Below, piece by piece: positions 8,080-16,739 of a stretch of DNA of 41,182 nt. Numbering within the stretch: the first letter of the stretch is position 1; each line of letters begins with the position of its first letter. The stretch comes from Opitutales bacterium (GTDB lineage: Bacteria > Verrucomicrobiota > Verrucomicrobiia > Opitutales > Seribacteraceae). The translations under genes were made by a program, and so were the position numbers. A model generated the notes under the pieces. It made no database searches, was not told the DNA's origin, and saw nothing but the letters and a program-made list of their open reading frames with translations. The DNA lies in contig JAQXBH010000080.1 in the NCBI GenBank assembly GCA_029252505.1, positions 1 through 41,182 of the forward strand. The letters are read 5' to 3'.

Positions 8080-10600
8080 GCTTTGGATATCGCCCCGCTA
8101 ATTCTTTCTTAATTTCAAGATACGAACCAAGCCAAAATTCATTAATATTATCTGTTACTTGAACGCACCTTTCATTGGGGGCTAAAATATGAAAAGTAAC
8201 TCTATGTTTTTCGAATACAACTCGAGGCTGCCTTGAGATATCATATAAGTCCTGCAATTTTACCCGCAGCACTGCATGACTACCCTCGTAAGTGATACGG
8301 TAAGGTCTTTTTCCGTTATTCAAAGAGAATGTAGAGGGTGTTGCTTGCTCCAACAAATCAAGTTCTTCAATTGAATAAAGCTTTTGTAAAACAGGCAGAA
8401 CCTCTCTATTTCTTATCTCTTTCCAACTTTTTGCATCTTTACAAATTTCTTCAAATAATAAGTGCCTCAAGTCTATACTAAATTGAGGCACATTATATTC
8501 TGGATAATGATTATTTAGAAATGAAATTTTAGAGACAAAGTGGTCCACTTGATTATCCCACTTTTTTAAACTGAGATTCCCCGCCTTAAGCTCAGTTGAG
8601 TAAGCATTTTGAAAGTCTTCTTTTCCCTCGCCTTCTCTTTCTTTAACATTGAATTTAATCGTACCAATTTGATCATACTCTCTTCTAATGACTTGCCTAG
8701 TATCGGGGTGCAATGCGACCTCCTCACCTTTGATCACCCTTGTATTTAAAACATCTTTTACTATTTGGTCATTAACCTCTGTTACATGTTCCATTTCTAG
8801 CCCAATTTTACCCTTAAGAGACTTCTCTACCAAACAAAGAGCTATAACCCATTCTGCTTTTTGTACTTCAGAGAATTTACTTACATGTAAGTGGATTCCG
8901 TTTATACTTTCATACATTCCGGTCCCTCTCCTTTTTAATCGAGCAAGATGGTCTGGGAAAGCAACGAGAAATACTTCTGCAAAATCTCTCATTTTGGGAA
9001 ATTCAAAATGAAAGGAACTTATCCCCGCTATTTTACAAAAACGAAAAGCCAATCTTTCCGCTTCTCTACATCTAAGGGCATGAATTCCAACATACTTACA
9101 ACGATCAACCGAAAATTCCTCTTCTTTGGCATAGAACCATACCCCCAATAATAACCTTAGGTCAGAATCTAATTCATCGGACTGTTTTCTTGGGAAATTT
9201 TTAGATAAAAACGAGTCTACAATCTGCTGGTTAAATTCCTTATGAATAATGGGACTTCTATCTTCAATTAAAGCGAGTGCGAGTGCAAAAGCAGGAAGAC
9301 AGCCCAAATCATTGGCTAATAATAACGCCGCCCCAAGTTTTGGATTAACCGGAAATTTACAAATTTCTCTTCCTTTATCTGTAATGAGCGAGTTCGAACA
9401 TAATGCCCCAAGCGCATGTAAGGTGCTAAAAGCTCGATCTAACGACTTAACTGATGGCTTATCTAACCAACATAATGAAGTCGGGGTTTTCCCAATAGCA
9501 CATAAATTCAAATAAATTTCAGATAAATCTAATCTTTTTATTGCGGCGACTTCTTCATTGTCACGATCTTCATGTTCCTTCTCGCCCCATAGTCGTAAGC
9601 AGTAACCCGATGACATTCTTCCCGCCCGTCCCGCCCTTTGATCCGAGGCACTTTTACTTATCTTTTGGGCCAGTAAAACATTAACACCCCGAACGGGGTC
9701 AAAGCTCGATCTTTTAGCAACTCCAGTATCAATGACAATGCGAACTCCCTCTACTGTTAAAGAAGTCTCAGCAATATTAGTACTGACAATAATTTTTCTT
9801 TCCGAGGTTTTTTTAAGGGCAAATTCTTGATCCTCAATGCTCATGTCACCATAAAGCGGTCGAACCAGAAGTGACTTTGCCCATGGTGCCGATTTTATTT
9901 CTTGAATTATTTTAGATATCTCAAACGCACCAGAAGCGAAAATTAAAACATCTCCGTCATGATTGATTAAACATTTTTTTAACTCAGATGTAACACGCTT
10001 CCAGATTGATTCATTTAATTGCCTTGAACGGTATTCAATCACAACTGGGTAATTCCTAGATGATAACTCTAGCGATTTAGCTTTTTTTAAGTATTGAGTA
10101 ACTTGATCTATGTCTAGTGTGGCAGATGTTACCACAAGTTTGATGGAAGGCCTTTTTGTATTCTGTAACTCGCGAAGTAAAGCTAACGAAGTATCCATTT
10201 GTAAACTTCGTTCATGAAATTCATCAAATATTACTAGCCCAACACGAGATAAAACTGGGTCACTTAAAATTTTTCGGAACAATACACCATCTGTTAAATA
10301 TATAACCTTAGTTTCTCTCGAAGTCTTATTTTCAAAGCGAACTTGATATCCGATAGAATCCCCGATTTCACCTCCCGTTATTCCAGCAACTCTCCGAGCC
10401 AATAAACGGGCTGCTATTCTCCTTGGCTGAACTACTAAAATTTGTCCCTGGACAAGATTTTCTTTTAAAAGGAGCAGTGGCAATCCAATAGATTTCCCAG
10501 ATCCAGTGGGTGATTTTAGAACTAAGTTTTGAGATGAAAGAAAAGCATCTTTAATTTCATTAGAAGCCTTAAAAATTGGCAAATCTTGAAGTTCATACAT
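8066..10600 (-). CDS. hrpB: ATP-dependent helicase HrpB
   Basis: This is a DEAH/RHA-type superfamily 2 RNA helicase. The 844-residue protein has Walker A (P-T-G-S-G-K-S at 31-37) and the HrpB-characteristic D-E-F-H-E-R-S at 127-133. T-S-A-T-L-D is near 159-164, followed by the S-T-N-I-A-E-T-S-L-T block and Q-R-A-G-R-A-G-R. After these come the helicase-associated domain and the HrpB-specific C-terminal region (roughly 500-844). Length matches HrpB. Its physiological role is poorly known in most bacteria. It is the first gene of a tightly packed series with yraN, zwf and msrA. The start is the ATG at 10600, 57 bp downstream of hsp20; a G-A-G-G-G stretch lies right before it, too close for a normal ribosome-binding site. 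Confidence 0.95.
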   Translation of the reverse strand: MYELQDLPIFKASNEIKDAFLSSQNLVLKSPTGSGKSIGLPLLLLKENLVQGQILVVQPRRIAARLLARRVAGITGGEIGDSIGYQVRFENKTSRETKVIYLTDGVLFRKILSDPVLSRVGLVIFDEFHERSLQMDTSLALLRELQNTKRPSIKLVVTSATLDIDQVTQYLKKAKSLELSSRNYPVVIEYRSRQLNESIWKRVTSELKKCLINHDGDVLIFASGAFEISKIIQEIKSAPWAKSLLVRPLYGDMSIEDQEFALKKTSERKIIVSTNIAETSLTVEGVRIVIDTGVAKRSSFDPVRGVNVLLAQKISKSASDQRAGRAGRMSSGYCLRLWGEKEHEDRDNEEVAAIKRLDLSEIYLNLCAIGKTPTSLCWLDKPSVKSLDRAFSTLHALGALCSNSLITDKGREICKFPVNPKLGAALLLANDLGCLPAFALALALIEDRSPIIHKEFNQQIVDSFLSKNFPRKQSDELDSDLRLLLGVWFYAKEEEFSVDRCKYVGIHALRCREAERLAFRFCKIAGISSFHFEFPKMRDFAEVFLVAFPDHLARLKRRGTGMYESINGIHLHVSKFSEVQKAEWVIALCLVEKSLKGKIGLEMEHVTEVNDQIVKDVLNTRVIKGEEVALHPDTRQVIRREYDQIGTIKFNVKEREGEGKEDFQNAYSTELKAGNLSLKKWDNQVDHFVSKISFLNNHYPEYNVPQFSIDLRHLLFEEICKDAKSWKEIRNREVLPVLQKLYSIEELDLLEQATPSTFSLNNGKRPYRITYEGSHAVLRVKLQDLYDISRQPRVVFEKHRVTFHILAPNERCVQVTDNINEFWLGSYLEIKKELAGRYPKHEWR

Positions 10601-10657
10601 CCCTCAAAATTTATTAAACATAGATAATTTTCAATAGCAAAAAGGGGTACACTTCAT

Positions 10658-11065
10658 TTAATCAATTTTAACTTTTTTCGGTTTAGAGACATTTTGCTTA
10701 GGTAGTTTGATCTCTAAAATCCCATTATTTAAACTGGCTGATACTTTTGAGACATCATATTTTTCAGAAATTTCAAACCTATGTTTAAAGGATTTCTGTA
10801 TTGATGAAGAAGACTTTTTATTACCATCAACTACCGCTTCGAGATTTATAATTTTATCTTCTACGGAAAGTTGAATTTCTTCCCTTGAAAAACCGGGCAC
10901 GCAGGCCTCAATTGTAAGCGTCGAATCCTGCTCTTTATAATTGACTCCATTATAGCCAATTAGCTCTTCTTGCTCTACTATTTCTAATCTTCGATCAAAA
11001 GGATTAAAAAGGGAATCAATTGCATTAGTAAGGGAAGTCGAATCTAAGTTATTTATTATTTTCAT
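10658..11065 (-). CDS. Hsp20/alpha-crystallin family small heat shock protein
   Basis: Small heat shock proteins hold unfolding proteins in a refoldable state without ATP. The 135-residue protein has a short N-terminal region and an alpha-crystallin domain (about 44-125). The latter shows the V-P-G-F-S-R-E-E-I motif near 72-80, F-K-H-R-F near 106-110 and N-G-I-L-E-I-K-L-P-K near 120-129, the family's G-x-L position. The C-terminal tail is basic; no clear I-x-I anchoring motif is seen. The start is the ATG just downstream of a good promoter match. A strong hairpin terminator separates it from the upstream Sel1 gene, so it is likely an independent unit. No CIRCE-type (TTAGCACTC) repeat was found upstream. 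Confidence 0.93.
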   Translation of the reverse strand: MKIINNLDSTSLTNAIDSLFNPFDRRLEIVEQEELIGYNGVNYKEQDSTLTIEACVPGFSREEIQLSVEDKIINLEAVVDGNKKSSSSIQKSFKHRFEISEKYDVSKVSASLNNGILEIKLPKQNVSKPKKVKID

Positions 11066-11097
11066 AGGTTTTATTGGTTAGTGGTTTCCCTAATGGA

Positions 11098-11126
11098 TGC
11101 ATATCACATACCATTGTAAATAACAA
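11098..11126 (-). promoter_or_regulatory. candidate sigma70-type promoter for hsp20
   Basis: On the minus strand, TTGTTA (11121-11126) and TATGCA (11098-11103) are separated by exactly 17 bp, 32 bp upstream of the hsp20 ATG. It matches a vegetative promoter rather than a sigma32 or HrcA pattern. Assigned by eye. Confidence 0.4.
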
Positions 11127-11170
11127 ATAAGTCACTATAAACCAACTACTTAAATATAAAAGCCAAAACC

Positions 11171-11196
11171 AAAAAGAGACACTTAGTCTCTTTTTT
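11171..11196 (-). terminator. rho-independent terminator between the Sel1-repeat gene and hsp20
   Basis: A perfect 10-bp stem (AAAAAGAGAC / GTCTCTTTTT) encloses a 5-nt ACTTA loop. Because the stem ends in A/T runs it provides a U-rich tail in both directions. It lies 45 bp beyond the Sel1 gene stop on the minus strand, the position of an intrinsic terminator for that gene. Confidence 0.75.
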
Positions 11197-11240
11197 GAAT
11201 CAGGGATTGCAGCTTAGGGACTATTTGGCTCAAGTGCATG

Positions 11241-12404
11241 TTAGAAGAGAGATTTGTAGGAAGAGAGTAATTTCTTAGAAATTTTATCTCCTTTTTGAGA
11301 AGCGACTGAAAGCCACTCTTTGGCTAGTATTAGATTTTTCTCAGTACCTTTCCCACCCAACTTCATTAACCCTACAAATCTTGCTGCCTCCGCATTGCCT
11401 CCCTGTGCTAGAGGAAAAAAAAGTTCGTAAGCTTTATCATAATTCCGTCTAACTCCTACTCCAGTATAGTATTTGCGTGCCAAATCCATTCGCTCGAAAT
11501 CATCCAAAATTGGTTTATCTTGCCCTAATTCTAAATCCGAACTGGGATCGAATGAACTAGTTGTTTTCTTGGGCGGGGTTCCCCTCTTTTGCAAATACTT
11601 TTTCGCAAGTTGATGATTTTGAGAAGCTGCATCTTGAAGAAGTTTTAGACCTTCAGTCGTATTTTTATTTATACCATCCCCACCATCCAATAAAAGTAAA
11701 CCCAATGAATATTGAGCCTCTGAAAAATTTTGCTTTACCGCCAATCTCAACCATTGGGAAGCTTTGTAAGCATTTTTTTCAACACCGTCTCCATTATAAT
11801 AAGCCATCCCCAAATTAAAACGAGCAGTTAAGGATTTTGCACGTACCGCTTTTGATAAAAGACTTATTCCCTTCTCGGTATTTTTGTCTAAAAGCCCAGG
11901 TAAACCTCTTAAATAAAGAGCTCCAATCGTTGCCTGCGCTTGCGGATAACCCAACTCTGCGGATCGCATGAATAAACTCAATGCTCGAGTAACATTCGTA
12001 GGAATCACCTGGAAATCTATTTCCCCCATACAATACATCGCCACGGGATCACCATCAGATGCATAGCGTTGTAATCTTAATGCAGCATCTTGATAAAGCG
12101 TAGTAGCAGCAACTAAATCGCCTTTTAGCATCGCTAAATTAGCTAGGTTATAAGCACCAAAAGGGTGGTCTTGTTTTACCGCAACATTAGACCACTTTCG
12201 AGAAAGTTCTATATTAACCGAAGAACCTGCTTCACCCGATCTTAGATATATACCGAGTAGACCTTGATAATATGCAGATCCAGATTGTGCATTTTCTATG
12301 ATATTTTGATATGATATTTTTTCATTCCACCGTTCTGTTTTTGCCGATAGTAATGAATGAAAAATAATAAGTGTACATAAAACACATTTTTGAATAATCA
12401 TCAT
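11241..12404 (-). CDS. exported Sel1-like/TPR repeat protein
   Basis: The 387-residue protein starts with a hydrophobic signal (about 3-20, likely cut after L-S-A). Several Sel1-like repeats follow (roughly 35-270 and 305-385), recognisable from patterns such as A-x-x-x-L-G-x-x-Y-x-x-G-x-G-V-x-x-N-x-x-K-A. Clear copies are near 190-220, 226-256 and 310-340. Sel1 repeats are alpha-helical solenoids that mediate protein interactions; nothing here indicates an enzyme. It is divergent from the TPR gene at 12478, 73 bp away, so the two may share a control region. The start could be either of two adjacent ATGs. Confidence 0.85.
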   Translation of the reverse strand: MMIIQKCVLCTLIIFHSLLSAKTERWNEKISYQNIIENAQSGSAYYQGLLGIYLRSGEAGSSVNIELSRKWSNVAVKQDHPFGAYNLANLAMLKGDLVAATTLYQDAALRLQRYASDGDPVAMYCMGEIDFQVIPTNVTRALSLFMRSAELGYPQAQATIGALYLRGLPGLLDKNTEKGISLLSKAVRAKSLTARFNLGMAYYNGDGVEKNAYKASQWLRLAVKQNFSEAQYSLGLLLLDGGDGINKNTTEGLKLLQDAASQNHQLAKKYLQKRGTPPKKTTSSFDPSSDLELGQDKPILDDFERMDLARKYYTGVGVRRNYDKAYELFFPLAQGGNAEAARFVGLMKLGGKGTEKNLILAKEWLSVASQKGDKISKKLLSSYKSLF

Positions 12405-12477
12405 TTGTCATAATAGATATTTTAAGAAAGCGTTCCAAGCTTGAAAAAACTGTCGTATTAAATGAATATATTTATCT

Positions 12478-13563
12478 ATGTTGGTCCAAATCTATTTGTC
12501 ATTATTGTCGAGGAGAAAAACACTCCTCTTTGGACTTATTTTTTTAGTTAAGTTTACTGTTGCTAAAGACGAAATTACATTTTCGGAAAAGATTTTAAAT
12601 CAAGTAGTCGACCGACAGGAAAGGTTTTTCTCGAACTACTCGTCTGAACAACTCGATGAAAAAGAAATGACGAGGCATGCACAAGAAATTGTTGCTGAAT
12701 ATGAAAGTTACCTTAGTCAAAACCCCAATGATGAAAATGCCTTGATATTGTTTGGTAAGTTCCTTCGAAAGGTTGGGCAAGAAGAACATGCAGCAGAATA
12801 TTTTTTAGAAGCAGATAAAATTAACCCAAAACTTGCTGTAGTAAAACAACAACTGGCAAATTTCTTAATTGAAAAAAATCGCCCAGTCGATGCGTTTCCT
12901 CTTCTGATACTAACCATTCAATTAAACCCTCAAGAAGCAGTTTACCATTTTCAACTGGGGAACTTTCTCTTTCTTTTCGAGGAAAAACTCGTGAAAGAAA
13001 AAATATTCACAAATTTATCTGCTCAATCATTTATGCATCGTTGCTTTTTCGAAGCAAAAAAGCTCCAGCCTACAAACTTTGATTTTCAATTGAGATATGC
13101 CCAGAGCTTTTTTGACTTTCCCGATTCGAATAAAACAAGAGCTTTACTCGCGTGGAAGCAAATAGAGGATAATTTTCCAGACAGGACAACAACTGAGATG
13201 GATTATTTTAAATTATGCCAAGCAAAAGTCCTGCTTGAACTAAACCGTAAAGGGGATGCTTCTGAGCTAATCAAAACAGTTTCCTCAATCTCATTAAAAG
13301 AAGCCAGGGATTCTTTGATGTTAGAATTTGAGAACAGGGAAAAGGCAAATAGTGATTCTCCAAAAGCGAAAGTGAAAAAAAAGAGTTCATTCAATTTAAA
13401 TCATAAAAATTTTATTCCGTCGGATCCACACCTTGAAAGATTACGTAAATTGACCGGAAGATTGATAGAAGAAAAGATGCTTAGTGAGTTAAAATCCGAT
13501 GCGATAAAAGCCCGTTATGATCGATCAGGAGAAATAAAATTGGAACTCACTAATTTACCTTAG
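12478..13563 (+). CDS. TPR repeat protein, probably exported or membrane-anchored
   Basis: The 361-residue protein has an N-terminal hydrophobic segment (about 12-29, before A-K-D) and TPR-like helical pairs. One covers about 85-117 (E-N-A-L-I-L-F-G-K-F-L-R through A-A-E-Y-F-L-E-A-D-K-I-N-P), another about 118-155. A longer helical region continues to about 270. A Lys/Ser-rich linker (about 291-312) precedes a C-terminal helix. Such proteins serve as assembly scaffolds. No partner is evident apart from the divergent Sel1-repeat gene, also a helical-repeat exported protein. No specific name is justified. Confidence 0.8.
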   Translation: MLVQIYLSLLSRRKTLLFGLIFLVKFTVAKDEITFSEKILNQVVDRQERFFSNYSSEQLDEKEMTRHAQEIVAEYESYLSQNPNDENALILFGKFLRKVGQEEHAAEYFLEADKINPKLAVVKQQLANFLIEKNRPVDAFPLLILTIQLNPQEAVYHFQLGNFLFLFEEKLVKEKIFTNLSAQSFMHRCFFEAKKLQPTNFDFQLRYAQSFFDFPDSNKTRALLAWKQIEDNFPDRTTTEMDYFKLCQAKVLLELNRKGDASELIKTVSSISLKEARDSLMLEFENREKANSDSPKAKVKKKSSFNLNHKNFIPSDPHLERLRKLTGRLIEEKMLSELKSDAIKARYDRSGEIKLELTNLP

Positions 13564-13992
13564 TACAGCTAAACAATTCCATTCGATATCTTTAAGGACA
13601 ACAGTAACTTTACATATTGACATGTGATAATTAATTTTATCGTTCCGGTTTACTCCCTGATACAGGGATGATTGGAATGTGGCAGGGTTGCAAAGAACTC
13701 TCTGTTTTGACTTCCCAAGGTAGAAGGGAAGGGTAGAAATCAGCTTCGCCTACAAATTAATCGAATACGTTCAATTTTCGAACGACCATGGTTCGCTATT
13801 TAAAAATAAGGACAACTGTTGCTAACTTATTCATCCGCCATCTTCTTTCACGTTTAAAATTGCATTTAAGATAAGTCTGACAGTCGAAGACTAGCTTTGT
13901 AGGAATAGCCTTATCACAGATTCTTTCCCAATAAGTCTGTTTTTCTTCGGCATTTTCTCGCAAATTCTGAATTAGTTATTTAATTATTTATC
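13564..13992. other. gene-free region with a short minus-strand open fragment
   Basis: These 429 bp hold no complete gene. On the minus strand, 13637-13756 stays open for 39 codons up to a stop, with a non-random composition (W, C, H, several P). It has no start codon and is cut by a stop just upstream, so it may be the tail of a lost gene. A short CCCTG/CAGGG hairpin lies at about 13663-13675 and a CGAAC/GTTCG pair at about 13780-13796. No recognised RNA gene is present. The 3' part is presumably the rhomboid gene's leader. Confidence 0.35.
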
Positions 13993-14874
13993 ATGCGAAG
14001 TATTGCTACATTTAAGGAAGAAAAACTTGCACTCCGTTTTTGGAATTATCTGCAAGGGGAAGAAATTGAGTCAACTTTAGAAGAAGACGGTAACGAGGCA
14101 TGGGCTATTTGGGTAATTGATGAAGAAAAAATTCCCTTCGCCATTCAATTCAGTGAAAAATTTAAATTAAACCCTGAAGACCCTATATTTAACAGCACCG
14201 TAAAAGAAGAACCAAAAGCGAATCACAAATCAGTTATTAATCCGGATTTAAAATCACGTTTTAAAAGTTACAACTTAAGAGAAAAATGGTCCAAACAGGA
14301 CCGTGCACCGGGTATGATTTCTCTTTCAATTATCATAATTTCTGTTGCAGTATTTTTACTATCCGGGATGGGTAAAAATCAGGATATTGTCAGTAAATTT
14401 CTAATTTCTGAAAAATTAGACGGAGCATTGAGTGAGGTACTTGAAGGCGAGGTCTGGCGTGTTGTGACACCGATATTTTTACATTTTGGAATTTTTCACA
14501 TTTTATTTAACATGTTTTGGCTGCATGACCTAGGAAGCCAGATTGAAAAACGAAAAGGGTCACGATTCATAACCCTATTTGTATTAGTAACCGCTATCAT
14601 TTCCAATTTTGCTCAATTTCAATTTGCCGGGCCCGCCTTTGGAGGAATGTCGGGAGTCGTCTATGCACTTTTTGGCTATGTTTGGATTAAAGGCAGATTT
14701 GATCCCGGAGATGGTTTATTTATCCATCAAACAACCGCACTCATAATGTTGGGTTGGTTTTGCCTATGTTTCGTAGTACCAAATTTTGGGATTGCTAATT
14801 GGGCCCATGCAGGAGGATTACTAACTGGCTCTGCTTGGGGTTATATCTCTGCGATCCGATGGAATCGAGGTTGA
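13993..14874 (+). CDS. rhomboid family intramembrane serine protease (GlpG-like)
   Basis: Rhomboids cut transmembrane helices within the bilayer. The 293-residue protein begins with a soluble GlpG-like N-terminal domain (about 1-65), a charged linker, and then about six membrane helices from residue 105. Signature residues are H-I-L-F-N at 169-173, the catalytic Ser220 in G-G-M-S-G at 217-221, and His272 in N-W-A-H-A-G-G at 269-275. The Ser/His dyad is intact, so it should be active. It faces the metX/W gene convergently, 24 bp apart. Substrates cannot be predicted. Confidence 0.93.
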   Translation: MRSIATFKEEKLALRFWNYLQGEEIESTLEEDGNEAWAIWVIDEEKIPFAIQFSEKFKLNPEDPIFNSTVKEEPKANHKSVINPDLKSRFKSYNLREKWSKQDRAPGMISLSIIIISVAVFLLSGMGKNQDIVSKFLISEKLDGALSEVLEGEVWRVVTPIFLHFGIFHILFNMFWLHDLGSQIEKRKGSRFITLFVLVTAIISNFAQFQFAGPAFGGMSGVVYALFGYVWIKGRFDPGDGLFIHQTTALIMLGWFCLCFVVPNFGIANWAHAGGLLTGSAWGYISAIRWNRG

Positions 14875-14898
14875 GACCTCATATATCCTCTCCATAAG

Positions 14899-16698
14899 CT
14901 AAAGCCGAACAAGTTCGTAAATGGCTAATCCCGCCCGAAGGTTGGGAAATAACTTACATGTAGTTTTCCAGTTTCCACGATGAAATACTTTTCTCCCGAT
15001 TTTAAAGGGGATCTTTTGACTTTCTGGAGATAAGCAAAATTGTTCAAACTCCCTTATTGAAAAATGATTTCTAGGCTCACTTTTCTGCCAGCTGTCACGA
15101 TATACATCATTATTTATTTTAGACCCGTATTTTGAAAAATAGAGGCGATTTTTCCAATAGCCGTGATTTACAAAGCTTACGGCAACTCGCCTGCCAACTC
15201 GGAGTGCATTTAAAATCACCTGACCAGGCTCAGGCAATTCTTCAACCATTCTAGAAAATACGACCCAATCAAAAGAATTATCCGGAAGCATTGATAGTGC
15301 TTTTCGTATATCGCCTTGGTAAACTGCAACTCCTCGGGAAATACATGCACTCGCTTTATCACAGTCAAAATCAACGCCCAGACCATTCACATTTTTTGTC
15401 TCACGCAAGTTTTCGAGCAAAATTCCCCGACCACAACCCAAGTCTAAAACTTTTTCGCCTTTTTTTACCCAGTCACCAATTATCTTCAAGTCCGCTTCTT
15501 TTTTTACATCTGCTCGAGTAATCGCATGCCGGGATTTATTAATTTCTTGACGAGCAATTTCATCTTCATCCGCACCCTGCAGAAATAGCCTAATTAGCCG
15601 AAGAAAATTCTCCGAGTTTATGAGGAAAGAATCATGGCCATGGGGATGATCAATCTCAAGGTATGATGCATGTTTATTTAACTTCTGCAAGGACTCGGAT
15701 ATCATCTTATTCTGAGCAGGCGTGTAAAGCCAATCAGTAGTAAATCCAACTACCATTACCTTTGCCTGTACATTCTCTAAAGACTTTTCAAGTCCGTCTT
15801 CTCCCACCAAATCAAAGTGATCTAATGCTTTTGTAAGCTTAAGGTATGTGTTTGCATCAAAACGGTCTACAAATCGTAAACCTTGGTGGTGGAGGTAACT
15901 TTCGACTGCAAATTGCTTCTCCGCTTCCTCCGCAGTTAGATTCATCTTATTACGACCGAACTTTTCTTCCATTCCTTCATCTGAAAGATAAGTAATGTGG
16001 GCCATCATTCTGGCAACTGCCAAACCCATCTCCGGTCTGGCATCTTGGGAGTAATTTCCATTGTTCCATCGAGGATCCCCTTTAATGGATGTTCTTCCTA
16101 CCTCATTAAATGCAATTGTTTGAGCACTGTGCTGGGGCGTTGCAGCAATAATCATTGCTTTCTCCACGAATTTGGGGAATTCAATAATCCACTGCAACGC
16201 TTGCATCCCTCCCATACTACCCCCAATTACTGAATACAAAGAAAGAACATCCAAGTGATCCAATAACAGTTTTTGAGCGACCACCATGTCCTTAATAGTA
16301 AGATCTGGAAATGACATTCCATAAGGTTCTTGAGTCTTTGGATTAATTGAAGTGGGCCCGGTAGAACCCTGACAGGCACCGAGACAATTGGAGCAGATTA
16401 CGAAAAATTCATCTGTATTAATCGCCTTGCCTGGTCCTATTGCATGGTTCCACCAGCCTTTCCTCACGGCTCCTTCATGAATTCCCGCTACATGATGGTC
16501 ACCAGTAAGTGCATGACAAATTAAAATAGCATTGGTTCTACTTTCGTTTAAAGTCCCATAAGTTTCATAATATAACTGAAAATTATCAAGGACTCCATGA
16601 GTCATACGAAATTCATTTTTATACTCAAATACTTGCGGATAGACTAGACCGACCTCTCCACCATCAACTGCGTTCATTTTATCTTCTGTTTTCTTCAT
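14899..16698 (-). CDS. metX: homoserine O-acetyltransferase MetX fused to MetW methyltransferase-like domain
   Basis: The N-terminal part (to about residue 375 of this call) is MetX. It acylates homoserine with acetyl- or succinyl-CoA at the start of methionine synthesis. It shows C-H-A-L-T-G-D-H-H, G-P-T-S-I-N-P, the nucleophile elbow G-G-S-M-G-G (Ser near 161), T-T-D-W-L for the Asp and D-H-P-H-G-H-D for the His. After a charged linker comes MetW (about 400-599), with the Rossmann SAM-type motif V-L-D-L-G-C-G-R-G. Elsewhere metX and metW are adjacent separate genes, and MetW is reported to support MetX activity. The ATG at 16698 is chosen; an in-frame TTG at 16731, 8 bp after yebC, and an ATG at 16677 are alternatives. 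It follows yebC, probably in one transcript. Confidence 0.93.
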   Translation of the reverse strand: MKKTEDKMNAVDGGEVGLVYPQVFEYKNEFRMTHGVLDNFQLYYETYGTLNESRTNAILICHALTGDHHVAGIHEGAVRKGWWNHAIGPGKAINTDEFFVICSNCLGACQGSTGPTSINPKTQEPYGMSFPDLTIKDMVVAQKLLLDHLDVLSLYSVIGGSMGGMQALQWIIEFPKFVEKAMIIAATPQHSAQTIAFNEVGRTSIKGDPRWNNGNYSQDARPEMGLAVARMMAHITYLSDEGMEEKFGRNKMNLTAEEAEKQFAVESYLHHQGLRFVDRFDANTYLKLTKALDHFDLVGEDGLEKSLENVQAKVMVVGFTTDWLYTPAQNKMISESLQKLNKHASYLEIDHPHGHDSFLINSENFLRLIRLFLQGADEDEIARQEINKSRHAITRADVKKEADLKIIGDWVKKGEKVLDLGCGRGILLENLRETKNVNGLGVDFDCDKASACISRGVAVYQGDIRKALSMLPDNSFDWVVFSRMVEELPEPGQVILNALRVGRRVAVSFVNHGYWKNRLYFSKYGSKINNDVYRDSWQKSEPRNHFSIREFEQFCLSPESQKIPFKIGRKVFHRGNWKTTCKLFPNLRAGLAIYELVRL

Positions 16699-16739
16699 CT
16701 GCAAGGAGGGCAATTCATTCGCCTTCCGCAAGTTAGATA

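Noticed and set aside
10658-11170. CIRCE operator or RNA thermometer upstream of hsp20
   Set aside because: No TTAGCACTC repeat and no clear anti-Shine-Dalgarno hairpin; the leader has no Shine-Dalgarno to hide.
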